A stretch of DNA of 64,000 nucleotides from Vitis vinifera (lineage: Eukaryota; Streptophyta; Magnoliopsida; Vitales; Vitaceae): contig NC_081811.1 in NCBI RefSeq assembly GCF_030704535.1, positions 4,877,001 through 4,941,000 of the forward strand, in the 5' to 3' direction. Below are positions 40,522 to 51,700 of this stretch, in pieces. The translations under genes were made by a program, and so were the position numbers. The notes below the pieces were generated by a model, which was not told the DNA's origin, did not search any database, and saw only the letters and a list, made by a program, of their open reading frames with translations. The stretch's first letter is position 1. Every line of letters begins with the position of its first letter.

Positions 40522-40594
40522 GGGGATGTAGCTCAAACGGTAGAGCGCTCGCTTTGCATGCGAGAGGTACGGGGTTCGATACCCCGCATCTCCA
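40522..40594 (+). tRNA. tRNA-Ala (anticodon UGC)
   Basis: A 73-base cloverleaf folds completely: acceptor GGGGATG with CATCTCC (one G-T pair), D arm GCTC/GAGC, anticodon stem CTCGC/GCGAG around the loop TTTGCAT with anticodon TGC, and T arm CGGGG/CCCCG around TTCGATA. Discriminator base is A. A- and B-box promoters are internal. CCA is not encoded, as expected for a nuclear gene, and there is no intron. The first TTTT downstream, near 40613, may end transcription. It points away from the propeller gene. Confidence 0.97.
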
Positions 40595-41928
40595 AACTGT
40601 TATGCACTGATGAATTTTGGTTGGATCAATAGTTTAAATTTTACTTCACACAATGGAACAAATTAATTTCGTCTATAATACTATCTCACTTAAGATCAAT
40701 GTTTGGTTGGTTTGCAATGGGATAAAATCAGTTTTCCATCCTTTTACTGGATATGCAGATCCTATGTACTATAAATTTAATTATTATTTTTATATTACTT
40801 ATTTTATAAAATAAAAAAATTTAATTAAAATTTAAAAAATATTACTGAAAAATATATAATACTTTCATATATTGAATAACATAATATACTTTTTTTATTT
40901 ATAAATTTCAAATATTTTAATCATAAATATTGTTAATGAAAAAATTATTTATTAAAATCATTGAATACTTTCTAAATAACAGTAAATGCAAGAGAAATTT
41001 CATATTTTTTTAATAATATATATTAAAATGTAATATAATTTTTTATTTAAATAAATATACAATATTAAAAAATAATACATATTTTATTTTATTTTCTTAT
41101 TCATTTTACCAACTAAATGTAAATATAATATAACATAGCATTTCATATCTTAGGATATAATATGTTAAGATATATATATTATATTTTATTTTATTCTGTT
41201 AATTAAATATAATTTAAAGATTTTACCTTATTCAATCTTCGGATAATTTTATATCCAAATCTTATTTACTATTTTCATTTAATCATTTAGATTTTATCTC
41301 ACATGTTCAATAATCGAAATGATGGAGTTTATATCAATTCCATCCCTTATTATTTTTTATTAATAATATAATAATACAGAAAAAAAAAAAACCCTTCTTT
41401 TCGAGTCGTTAAAAAAGGCATGCAGAATGCGACAACTGAAGGGATGCACTCAATCTCAGTGTCTACACTTTTTGGATCACCATCTCTGTATTTCTTGTTC
41501 TCCACGTTGGCGGCCTTAGTCTCAAGCACCAAACCACTAGGCGGCCATGAGTGGGATGCACCATATATCCTCTAAAGTTGAGGTGGTTTTTCAAAGTTGG
41601 AATGTATTCCATACCATGCTTTCTCAAAGTAGACACAAAAGCCAGCTTTGTCAAGAATCTTAATATCTTTGAATAATCAATCCATAAAGCATTACAGCAA
41701 CTATGCTATGCTGTGTCAGAGTTCAAATCTCTTTGGCTGATGGTCTATAAGACAAATCATAATATATTGAGTAGTTAGACCAGCCATGTAAGTACAAGAA
41801 AATGGAAGATAAGGGAACTTCCTAATGTGTGTTTCTATCCACTGCTTGGTGGAGTTTTCTCATTTCTCAATCTTTGAATCAGTGTATAAACTAGCAATGC
41901 TTTTGATGGGAGAAGGAACCTCAGCATC
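40595..41928. other. Intergenic between tRNA-Ala and TRM13 3' end
   Basis: 40620-41370 is very AT-rich without a gene. 41400-41660 has a coding-like remnant described separately. The rest up to the TRM13 stop codon probably contains the TRM13 3'UTR. Confidence 0.5.
41400..41660 (-). pseudogene. Coding-like remnant of unknown family
   Basis: On the minus strand one frame reads ILDKAGFCVYFEKAWYGIHS and, after one in-frame stop near 41572, continues GASHSWPPSGLVLETKAANV and onward to about 41400. The two parts share one frame and have balanced amino-acid content, so this looks like a gene fragment with a stop, or two exons wrongly joined. I do not recognise the family. It could also be part of the TRM13 3'UTR with no coding meaning. 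Confidence 0.3.
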
Positions 41929-44900
41929 TTACAGGTGATTGGCATGTTTGGCAATCAGTAAATGGTTTTCTGGAGAGATGGTCGGTGGGACGTACTTCAC
42001 AAGCTGTGTTTCTAACCCATGTTCTTTGACCCACATCAACCTCCCCATGTCTATGATCTCCTTGCACATGAACCCTACTACTGCCCTTTCCATGGCTTTC
42101 ATATTCTGCACAATTTCAGCAACTCCACCAACATCTTCAACACATTCTTTCTTCTCACTATGACAACATGATAAAATCAATATGTCAATTAGAAAATACA
42201 GTTTGAAATTAGAAAAAAAAACACTCAGGATGGCATTAAGGCCGAAGAGTTCAATGGAATTACATTGATTGTAGATGCAGTCTGCAACCAGCAACGTCTG
42301 AAAGATCCGAGCCATGATCTGCATCCACTGCCCAGCTAGTAAACCAAGTAATAGCATGAAAATCGTCTTTAGTGATCCCCAGATTCATTAAATATTTTTT
42401 ATCTGCAGGGCAGCAAAATTTAAAAATTTAGGCAGGTCATGATAGAAAGAGATGTCTGCAAATCATGAAAATTAAACAACTCAATGAGGTTGTGCCAACT
42501 ATAAATTATATATATATATATATTTTTAGATAGCATGAAAAATTGATTACTTATATAGTGTTTCCACTGGCAAAGATGATGGCAACAAGTAGCTATAGCT
42601 AGGCCTCTGAGGTAATGACCACTACAGCACTGAACAGCATCATCTTGATTGGATTCCTCAGCAAGGCAACATCTCAGGCTCAAATCTGCAGCAAAGTTTG
42701 ACAATTCATAATGGACTCAGAGAGTCTCACAAAAGATGATTATCAACAGATTTACAATGGATTTAAGAGTAAAGATTTAACAGCAAGTTATTTGGAGTTG
42801 CACCAAATGTTAATCACCTGTTGCAGGCCCACATAGATGTTTACCAATTGCAAGGTAAGGAACTCCCTGTAAAGACTCAACTGCCTTCAAGTTTAAATCC
42901 TCAACTGCAACGGTTGAATGTTGTAACGTAACAATGTAGCCAAAGGTATGCCATTTATAAACATACAATAAACAAAAGGTATAACAAAGGATCCTACAAT
43001 AAACAAAGATGAAATCAACATGTCATATGAAACTGATGCAAGGTCAGTACTTTTTGGTACCAGAATATAACAAAGTTTTGACTTGTTATTTTGCAAATGA
43101 TAGTGTGAGAAAGAGTAGATTCTGAAGTAGGGTTAATGCAGCGGACTCTAAATAGGAGAACAGACCAAGAAGCTACTTGCTAAAAGCTAGCACTATGAAA
43201 TTCTCAAACATAAGTAAACTATCATAACGATTTGCTCCCAATCATGTAGATATGATTCACTTTGCACCCAAAAGGGCCCTCACAGCTTTAAAACGGGTTT
43301 ACAAAGTTAAAAGAAGTTCATACATATATAATGCCAGAAATTTTTTCCCCTATCTGATATAGGATATCACAATCAACCCCCAATGCAGGCGCAATGTCCT
43401 CGTTATGTCCCATGAGTTCCTCTTAACCTTGTAAATATGTTTTAAAGCTATAAGGACCCTTTAGGGTGCAAAGTGGATAATATCTACATGGTTGGAAGTA
43501 GATTATTATAAATGGTATCAAAGTCGATCTCCAAACCCAGTGGGGGGGTTTATTTGATCTCATAAGAGGTGTTGGCTGTTTAGCCCCACAATCCTATAAG
43601 ACACAACAAAGATGTGTTTGCATGGGGGTGATTATGATATCCCACATCAAATAAGGAGAATATAAGTATGAATTCCTCTTAACCTTACAAATGCATTTTA
43701 AAGTTGTGAGTACCCCTTTAGGCCTAAAGCGAACAATATCCACACAATTGAAAGTGAGTCATTACAACTACAGTTTTAATGAATATCAGTATTTGCATTT
43801 CCCAATTATTGTTTAGCATTTTGGTAATTGGGACAATGAATCTATAAAAGCACTAGTCCTAAAATTTTCATAATTTTATTGCCTAGACACATGGTTAGCC
43901 TCAAACTGAAATTCAGACATTAGAACATGCAGATGTATAAGCTCCAATAAGTACTTAATGTATATGTCTTTGTCAAAACACCAACAAGGCCATGCATGCA
44001 TGTTAGTACATGCAGATGTATAAGCTCCAATAAGTACTTAATGTTTATGTCTTTGTCAAAACACCAACAAGGCCATGCATGCTCGACCTTGTAAAGGGGG
44101 CATTTTTTTAATAGTCTCATAAATGTTATGATCTTACATGGTCTAAGTGCATTCCTTAAAGTTGGCTAAACTGTAGCATAGAGAGAATAAAGAAACATTA
44201 CATTTGATCTATTAAAAAACTTGTCAGCAAAGAAATGAAATTTCTTCCAAGAGGATTTTGAAAACCTTACTGTCAATTCTCAAACGCTCTAATATCAAGC
44301 TCTCTTTCTGTCGCAGTGATCGATCAGCCTAGAAGTAGCATTAGCACATTATAACAATTAAAATACATACATACACAAATCTTACTTCAAAGATGCAGTG
44401 AGTTCAAAATGTGAATTCATTATACTTCTTTAAAAACCTATCATTGAACATTTCCAAATCTGCCAACATTTAAGGAAAGACATGCTGGTTCAGTGAAGAA
44501 TGCATTCAGCTAACCTTCAGCTTGTATGACTTTCGCTCAACCAAAAAGACTCTCTTGATCCCATAACAATCTGCAAGCATTTGAGTCAAGTACCCTCTTC
44601 CGGCTCCAAACTCGACTACTGCAGGAACTCCATTATCATCCCCTGATGATCTATCAGAGTCACATTGCTCCATTTGGTCATCACCACTAGATTTCTCCAA
44701 TACCCCAAATTCTTCCAAATTCCCAAGAATTGATGCCTGTTGCACAACATGTTTCTCTTGAAATGGTAGTTTCCTGCAAAATAACAAACTATTTTGTAAA
44801 CCAAAGAACCCCCCATTAAAGAATAAACTAAATATGTCAGTTTGTATACCGGTCTACTTCTCTCTTGATCCATATATCGCAAGCTTCAGGCACCCTATAA

Positions 44901-45642
44901 GAGTCTCGAATATCATTACGTATTGAACTATGAATAGACTGAATTTTACTAATTAATATGGAGAATTCAGGTACAGTCATGCTATATACAGCGTTCCTCT
45001 TCATCAATGAGGTAGCGTTCTCCAAAGAAGCTAATGTGGGTGCCGCTGCTCCCTTCTCATCTCCTTCATCTTCATCATCTTTCCCACCATTGATGCCCTT
45101 TTGGTAGAAAGGTTGACTACTCAAGGACTGAGCTTGCTTCAGTAATGGGCATCTTTTCATATGTCCTTCAAGATTTTCACTCAGTACAGAGCTACAAATC
45201 AGGTAAAACAACAAGAGCCGTTAGATTACAGAGAACAATTCTATTTCTTTGGCTGCACAGAAACTGTTAGCAAGACAAAGAGAAAACAAAAAACTTAACA
45301 ACAGAGAATTATTTGACCCAATTGATAAAACGTATATTTCAAAGTTCATCTTCTTTTCTTTTCTTTCTCAGCGACCAAACAGAGGATGAAGAAAAAAAAA
45401 TGAAGAATCAGAATAAAAGATTACTGAGAAGGGTCGATTGGGCATGGCACCCACTCTGCATCAGACCTAGTGTTGTGGTTCCCGCAAAACCTGGGCCGTT
45501 AGATTACAAATCAGAGATCCAATCAAAGCATATAAAGAGAGAGAAGGGAGAGAGAAATTGATGCTTACACGGAATCGTTGATACGAAAGTTTGCACAGAA
45601 ACGTTTCTTCTTGGGAAGCCAGAAGCTGCAGCGGTTTTCCAT
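41929..45642 (-). CDS. TRM13: tRNA 2'-O-methyltransferase TRM13
   Basis: Nine exons on the minus strand: 45569-45642, 45425-45490, 44850-45191, 44515-44773, 44271-44328, 42818-42904, 42551-42685, 42264-42402 and 41929-42157, closing in frame to 462 residues. The N-terminus has a CCCH zinc finger (Cys5, Cys16, Cys27, His30) and a U11-48K-type CHHC finger (Cys41, His47, His57, Cys61). Then come the TRM13 segment SSQPFYQKGINGG, a Rossmann motif VVEFGAGRGYL (about 214-224) for SAM binding, IGKHLCGPATD, the CCSGHYLRGLAIATCCHHLC block and the ending KYVPPTISPENHLLIAKHAN. Known TRM13 methylates the 2'-O of residue 4 in tRNA acceptor stems. The 66-nt second exon supplies Cys27, His30 and Cys41 and is easy to miss. 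Intron 5 (42905-44270) has gained a TRIM-like fossil and an 83-bp duplication. Confidence 0.93.
43205..43775. mobile_element. TRIM-like LTR element fossil with an extra inverted terminal copy
   Basis: Inside a TRM13 intron, three copies of one LTR-like sequence are seen: a reversed one at about 43210-43372 and two direct ones at about 43395-43511 and 43631-43772. Each holds the phrase family CTCTTAACCTT..AAA..TTTTAAAG followed by a gap and ATATC(T/C)ACA. After the first direct copy lies TGGTATCAAAGTCG, close to a primer-binding site for initiator tRNA-Met. The spacer is only about 120 bp, so this fits a terminal-repeat retrotransposon in miniature. It has no coding part and is old and worn. 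Confidence 0.5.
43925..44090. repeat. 83-bp tandem duplication in a TRM13 intron
   Basis: Two consecutive copies of an 83-bp unit starting ACATGCAGATGTATAAGCTC (43925-44007 and 44008-44090) differ at only a few bases, so the duplication is recent. It lies in intron 5 of TRM13. Confidence 0.9.
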
Positions 45643-46260
45643 ACTCTGAGACAGCCGGAGACGTCCAACGCCGCCGCAGTCTCAGTTAGAGCAGACAGTT
45701 TCCGGCTGGTTGCTCAGCTGATCTGCACCCTAAGGTATGCCAATAGGGCTCACTGATTTGTGAAGCCCACTGGGCCATCTTAGTGAGTTTCTAGTCACTG
45801 GGCCAAGACCTGGCAGCAATAGCCCAAAGGCTCAGGCTACGGCAATAACAAAAATAACAAAGTAAGCAAATTTTCACATATTCTCAAAAACTGTTTTTGA
45901 AACCATTTATTAAAAATGCGTTAAGAATCAGACTCTGTTTGGATATGGAAAGTAAAGACAGAGTGTAAAATACTTATATATTTTCTAAAATACTACTTTC
46001 TTTATAAAAAAATAAAATAAATAAATAAATTTATCAAATATATTAAATTCAAACCCATTTTTGTTTTTATATTTCATTATTTCCCTTTTTATTTTTCAAT
46101 TTTCTCATTTATTTTCTTTGATCTCCTACTTTTCTCCAATCTTCTCCATGTCTAAAGGGTGCCCAAAATTAACATCATGGGCTTCAAATAGCAACACACG
46201 TTTTCTTTTTAAAAATAGTAGAACCAACTCCTCCTCCCTTCACCATTCTCTCCATTTTTC
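45643..46260. other. Divergent intergenic region of TRM13 and the peroxidase
   Basis: This 0.6-kb gap serves two genes read away from each other. GGGCC/GGCCC motifs cluster just upstream of TRM13 (about 45746-45830), as in promoters of plant housekeeping genes. From 45840 the DNA is AT-rich. No gene is present. Confidence 0.5.
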
Positions 46261-46266
46261 TCAACC

Positions 46267-46274
46267 TATATATA
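46267..46274 (+). promoter_or_regulatory. TATA box of the peroxidase gene
   Basis: TATATATA lies about 100 bp before the start codon and would give a CT-rich leader of about 65-70 bases. Confidence 0.55.
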
Positions 46275-46367
46275 CTATCAGCTACTCTCTCGGTTCCCAT
46301 TCCATGACCCAATGCTCATATATATGCTTCTCTCCTCTCTCCTTCACCTCTTTCCCTCCCCCATAAA

Positions 46368-47489
46368 ATGGCGACTTGTGAAAGGCCCGGGTTCCAAGCC
46401 CTTGCATGGCTCCTATGCTTGATTTTTGCTCATCTTTCTGCATCTACAATGGCTTTTCCACGATCATCATTATCATCATCCCTTAAAGTTGGCTTCTATG
46501 GATCAACATGTCCATCTGCGGAGGCAGTTGTGAGAAAGACTGTAGATAAAGCTGTGTCCCGGAATCTTGGCATTGCTGCTGGCCTCATTAGAATGCATTT
46601 CCACGACTGCTTTGTGAGGGTAAGCGCATATGGCTTCTATAAATCCTCCTAGAATTTGATAAACTTCCATCAACGTACGTCCTTATTTTCTTCCTTGACT
46701 TGATTCTCTATTGCGTTTCAGGGTTGTGATGCTTCTGTACTACTGGATTCCACACCAGGCAACCTTTCCGAGAAAGAACATCCAGCCAACAACCCAAGCT
46801 TAAGAGGCTTCCAAGTCATCAATAAGGCAAAAGCCAAACTTGAGGCTCTGTGCCCGGAAACCGTTTCATGTGCGGACATAATTGCTTTTGCAGCTCGTGA
46901 TGGTGCCTTAAAAGTGGGGGGAATCAACTATACTGTGCCAGGAGGCCGCCGTGATGGGCGCGTATCTCGCAAAGATGAAGTGGCTGAAAGTCTGCCTCCT
47001 CCCCACTTCAATGCCGAACAACTTGAGCTCAGGTTTGCTCGAAAAGGTTTGTCGCTTGATGAGATGGTGACGCTCTCTGGGGCGCATTCTATTGGCATGT
47101 CTCATTGCTCCTCCTTCTCAAAACGCCTCTACTCCAATGGCACTCATGCCCACGATCCTTCTATGCGTCGAAAATATGTATCCTTTTTGAGAACCAAATG
47201 CCACCCACAAAGAAATGGAGGTCAAAATCCTACTGTCCCTCTTGAAGCTAAAACACCTGGCCGCTTGGACAACAAATACTACAAGGAATTGGAGAAGCAC
47301 CGGGGGCTATTGAATTCAGACCAGACGTTGATGAGCAGTCAATCAACAGCATGGATGGTGAGGAACAATGCAAGGCATGGATCTACATGGGCTGCCAAGT
47401 TTGCAGCAGCAATGGTGCACATGGGTTCGATTGATGTCCTCACTGAGACACAGGGTGAGATCAGGAGGAGTTGCCATGTAGTGAACTAA
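46368..47489 (+). CDS. Class III secretory peroxidase (peroxidase 5-like)
   Basis: Two exons, 46368-46619 and 46722-47489, give 339 residues. A hydrophobic leader of about 29 residues ([16 protein letters not shown]) is a signal peptide. The mature part starts with [19 protein letters not shown]. Distal heme site: [19 protein letters not shown], with Arg75 and His79. Proximal heme ligand: LSGAHSIG, with His206. The conserved Cys residues for four disulfides are present (including Cys81, Cys86, Cys134 and a C-terminal SCHVVN). It should oxidise phenolics with hydrogen peroxide in the wall or vacuole. Only the intron after the distal-His block is kept, whereas the classic family layout has three introns. 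The peroxidase 5 branch assignment is from memory. Confidence 0.95.
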
Positions 47490-48188
47490 TTAATCTTTTG
47501 TAATTGTTTTATGCTGGGGCTAGCAAAATTTTGAAATTTCGTTGATCTTTTCCAATGTGCTTTGTTCTTCTGCTCTCTGATTCAGGCTTTAAATCATTTC
47601 CCCCTCTGATGAGATTTTGCACTGTTCTTCCCCATAATACATTGCATTGAGGTTGAAAATTTTAGAATTATTAGATGATGGGTAATTCATTTTATAAAAT
47701 TAAATTATCAATTTTAAAAAAAATTTAACTTTGTAGAATTTGAATTTACAATTTATATCATACACTTTAACTTCTCATCCTCTGAGTAGTCCATTGAGCT
47801 TAGGAATGATATTCCAATGAGTTTTTTTGGGTATTCATCCAATCCCTATTGGAAATTTGGAATAAGTTTGGAATGAAAATAAATAAATTAGAGACTTTGA
47901 GATATTTTTTTAAAAACATAAGATAGATTTGGATATTTTCTTATCCCATTTCTCCACGCATAAAATTAATTTTAAAAAATAATTTAATTTAATTTTTCTA
48001 TTTTTAATACATATATAAAATAATAAAATTATTTTTTAATAAAATAAATTATAAAAAATTATAATCTTATAATTATTTTAAATGTAATTAATTTTTTTAA
48101 ATTTAGCGTTTTTTAAAAAAAAATTAGAATTAAAAAAGAAAAAGAAAAAGGAAGAGGTTAAATGAGTAAGGAAAATCCGTATATACCC
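47490..48188. other. Intergenic between the peroxidase and the MULE
   Basis: Contains the peroxidase 3'UTR, then AT-rich DNA up to the target-site duplication of the MULE. No gene seen. Confidence 0.6.
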
Positions 48189-48197
48189 TTAATTTTT

Positions 48198-48352
48198 GGG
48201 ATAACCGATTAAAAGGGACAAAAATCCCTCAATATTGCAAAACTAACCCTTTACTTATTTAGGTCTCAAAAATGACCCAATTCGGACAAAAATACCCCCT
48301 CACCCCCTCAGTTATCTTTTCAGCCCTTTTTCCCTCCAACTCCAATTTTCTC
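48198..48352. repeat. Left terminal inverted repeat of the MULE
   Basis: Starts GGGATAACCGATT and pairs with 58368-58514 on the right. It contains GGACAAAAATCCC and GGACAAAAATACCCC, the same phrases found inverted at the right end. The inner margin overlaps a 50-bp tandem duplication that the right end lacks. Confidence 0.85.
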
Positions 48353-48423
48353 TTGTATTGTGTCTCTTCGTTACCCTTTTTCCCTCCAACTCCAATTTTC
48401 TCTTGTATTGTGTCTCTTCGTTA
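48324..48423. repeat. Exact 50-bp tandem duplication at the inner edge of the left TIR
   Basis: Two consecutive 50-bp units beginning CCCTTTTTCCCTCCAACTCC (48324-48373 and 48374-48423) are virtually identical, so the event is recent. Confidence 0.95.
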
Positions 48424-48702
48424 CCCTGCAAACCCATTTGTTCCATCTGTTAACCTGCGAGAAAGAAATCACGAAGGATTTTTCCTTTTATTGCAAGAGA
48501 ACAAAAAGGCAACACAATACAAAGAAAAAACAGAAAGTAAGTTTCACTGTTTCATTCTTTGATTTTGGTTTTTCGAACTGTATATATGAATCTTCATCCA
48601 TGAAATGAGAAGAAACCCTAAGTGTCTTATTTTGGTTCTTATTTTTTTCTTTTAATCAAACCCGATTTTTCATCTTTCTGATATTGTGTGTTGATTCAGT
48701 TC

Positions 48703-51700
48703 ATGAAAATGGAAGAAGAAAAAAATTTTGTGATGAAAAATACGAAACAGAAGAGGTATAAAATTTTGGGAAAAAAGAGAAGTGAAAGAAAGCCAGGTTT
48801 TGAAATCTCTTCATCGTCATCAGAAAATGAGAAGAAAACAACTGATTCAGTAAGCATTAATTGTCTACTTGAAATTTTGATTTTTAATTTTTTTTTTTTA
48901 ATTTTATCATTTTTAATAGATTTTTTTTTGTGAATTTATTTTTCATGAATTGATAATCTAATTGTTGGAAATTTTCTCAGTGAGGTTATAGTCCAAGGTT
49001 TAAAGCAATATTTGAATTATTAGAAAAAACTAAACTTAACTACTATCAAGTTTACCATCAAAAGGTTTTGAAATTTTGTGTAATGAAGTTATTTGTTATG
49101 AATTTATAACGTATTTGAATATAATTTTTGTGAAATTATTTTATCCAAATATTTAGAATTTTGATTTAAATATATATGTTAAGAAGAAACTGAACTTAAC
49201 TGCTATCAAGTTCATTGTCAGGTTGCAATTTCAAAATGGTTTTGTTTTGTTTCAAATTTCAATAAACACTAGAATAATGTCTCCAATTTTTTGTAGCTGC
49301 AACTTACTAAAATATAATAGCTTCAATTGCATTAGTAAAATAATATCTTTAGAATATTAGCATTTGACATGACATCCTTAAATAATAGGAAAATAAAGTC
49401 TATGTTAAGAAGTAATACAAAATGATGGATTTAACATACTTGGATAAGTTTGGTAATATAATTTTGCTCAATTTATATTGATATTTTTACAATTTGTTAT
49501 TATTTTGCAGATTGACATTCCTCCTCCTTTCCTATCTTTTATATCTAAAATATCTAAAGAGGAGTACTTTCCTGGAAAAATTGCATGTTTGTCTCACTTG
49601 GTAGCCATTGAAAATATTAAGAAGAAATTGACTGAACCACAATTGGAGATGTTTAGAAAATCATGTTTTGGTCATTTTTTACTCCTTCCCGAACTTAGAT
49701 TTTCAGCCCAAATTGTTCATCAATTGTTGTTACGTCAATGTGAAACCAAAAAAGACAATGAAATATGGATTTTATTAAAGTCAAAGGGCTTAAGATTTAG
49801 TAAAGAAGAGTTTGCATTGATTACGGGCTTGAGTTTTGGTCCTATTACAAAATGTGATAAAAAATCATTACGAATAAGGGACACATACTTTAAAGGAGAA
49901 AACAAGGTGCGTAATGATGAGTTGGAGAAAGTTTTTCTTTCTTTAGGAGAGGAAAAGAAAAAGAAAAAGAATAAGAAAAATAAAAAAAAAAGGATTTGAA
50001 GATGAAGAGGTGATAAAGTTGGCACTTTTGTATTTTTTAGAGCATGTTTTATTTGGGAAAGAAGGAAAAAATTTGATAGATATGGAATGGGTTGCTTTGG
50101 TTGATAATTTGGAGGCTTTTAACAAGTATCCATGGGGGGGGATTTGTTATGAGAGGACACTATTTGGTTTGCAAAGAGCTTTGGAGAATCGGGTATCCAA
50201 ATACCAAGATAAAAAGAAAACAAAGGGAGAAGCTGCAGTTGAAGCATATAGTCTTGTTGGATTTCCATATGCATTCCAGGTTTGGGCATACGAGGCTATT
50301 CCACTTATTGGATTGAAATATGTCACTCGTGTATCTGAGAGGTATCCTCGAATATTAAATTGGAGTGCAACAAGTGCTCTAAGGTCTACTGAGGTTGAAA
50401 ATGTATTTCTAGAGCCTCATGTAAGTAATTCTTTACCTTTACATTTTAAGAATGCAATTATAAATATTATTGTATTGTTGTTTATTAATAATTATATTTG
50501 ATTTGGACTTTGTAGTTAACTTTTCATTCGCTTCTAACACCCACTTTAGAGGAGCAACAACAAGACTATTACAAGCATGTAGATAAACAAGGAGCTTCAG
50601 CAGAAATGTTGCACCAATCAAATGCCTCACAAGATGCCAAGAATGATGACTTAAGGCATGAAAAAAGCTCATCTGACACTGCTGCATATGTTGCTGCTGC
50701 TACTGCTGCAATGGCAAAGAAACAACAAATGATGCAATCACCCCATCAATAGAGGTAACTTAAACTAAACTTAGCCATCATAAATAATGCATGCATGTTT
50801 TTTTTTTTTTTGGTACTTTATTTAATATAAGATGTTCATTCCATAATTAACATGTGGAACCTGACCTTAACTATAAATAAACAAGAGCTATTACAAAAGC
50901 AACCTATTCATTGGTTGATTACAAGGGTAAAATAGGTATTTACAAAGCTAAAAATCAAGCAAAATATCTTGGAGAACCGGTAGTGGAATAACATCAACAA
51001 TGTCTCAAAACAGGGGATTCAAAGGAATTTCGCAATGTGCCTAATCCTCCTTGCGAAATTTTCGCAATGTGTTTCTTCATGGTGCGAAATGGCAAAATTT
51101 CGCACCATGAAGAAAATCCCCTTGCGAAATTTTCGCAATGTGGCTCTTCATGGTGCGAAATGGCAAAATTTCGCACCATGAAGAAAATCCCATTGCGAAA
51201 TTTTCGCAATGTGAAATTCACCTTGCGAAATTGGCCATTTGACATGATGCAGTTGTCTTCCGAAGGCCATATCTTCCTCATTTCAGCTCCAAATCATACA
51301 CGGTTTAAAGCATTGGATTCTTGACTTCCTAAGCTTTCAAATGGTATATAACATGCAAAAATTGGACTTCGGGAAGTGCCTCAAAAGTGCGAAAGAAGAC
51401 TGCAGCTGTTTTCTTCACTCTGTTTTCTTCACTCTGTTTTCCTCTTCTCCATTGCTTGTGCTCGTGTTTCCACTTGAAATTCAAGCCTATAAACGTACAA
51501 AATCCTTGCTTAACTCGCCCAAGTAGCTCCTCCAACAATTGGCATGCTTGAATTGGTTCATAAGCTAATAAAAACATGTAAACTTGCCACAAAATGGTTA
51601 AAACCAATTACTAAGGACCTTAATGAATTAATTGGGTTAAATGAATATGATTACTACTCAAAGGTGCTTAAAACCATTATAATTAGGTCTACAAAATAGC

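Noticed and set aside
43512-43525. A second tRNA gene
   Set aside because: TGGTATCAAAGTCG is only the primer-binding-like site of the TRIM fossil; no cloverleaf can be folded.
51048-51252. Riboswitch or rho-independent terminator
   Set aside because: The hairpins are tandem DNA repeats inside a transposon intron in a eukaryote; no T-run or partner gene.
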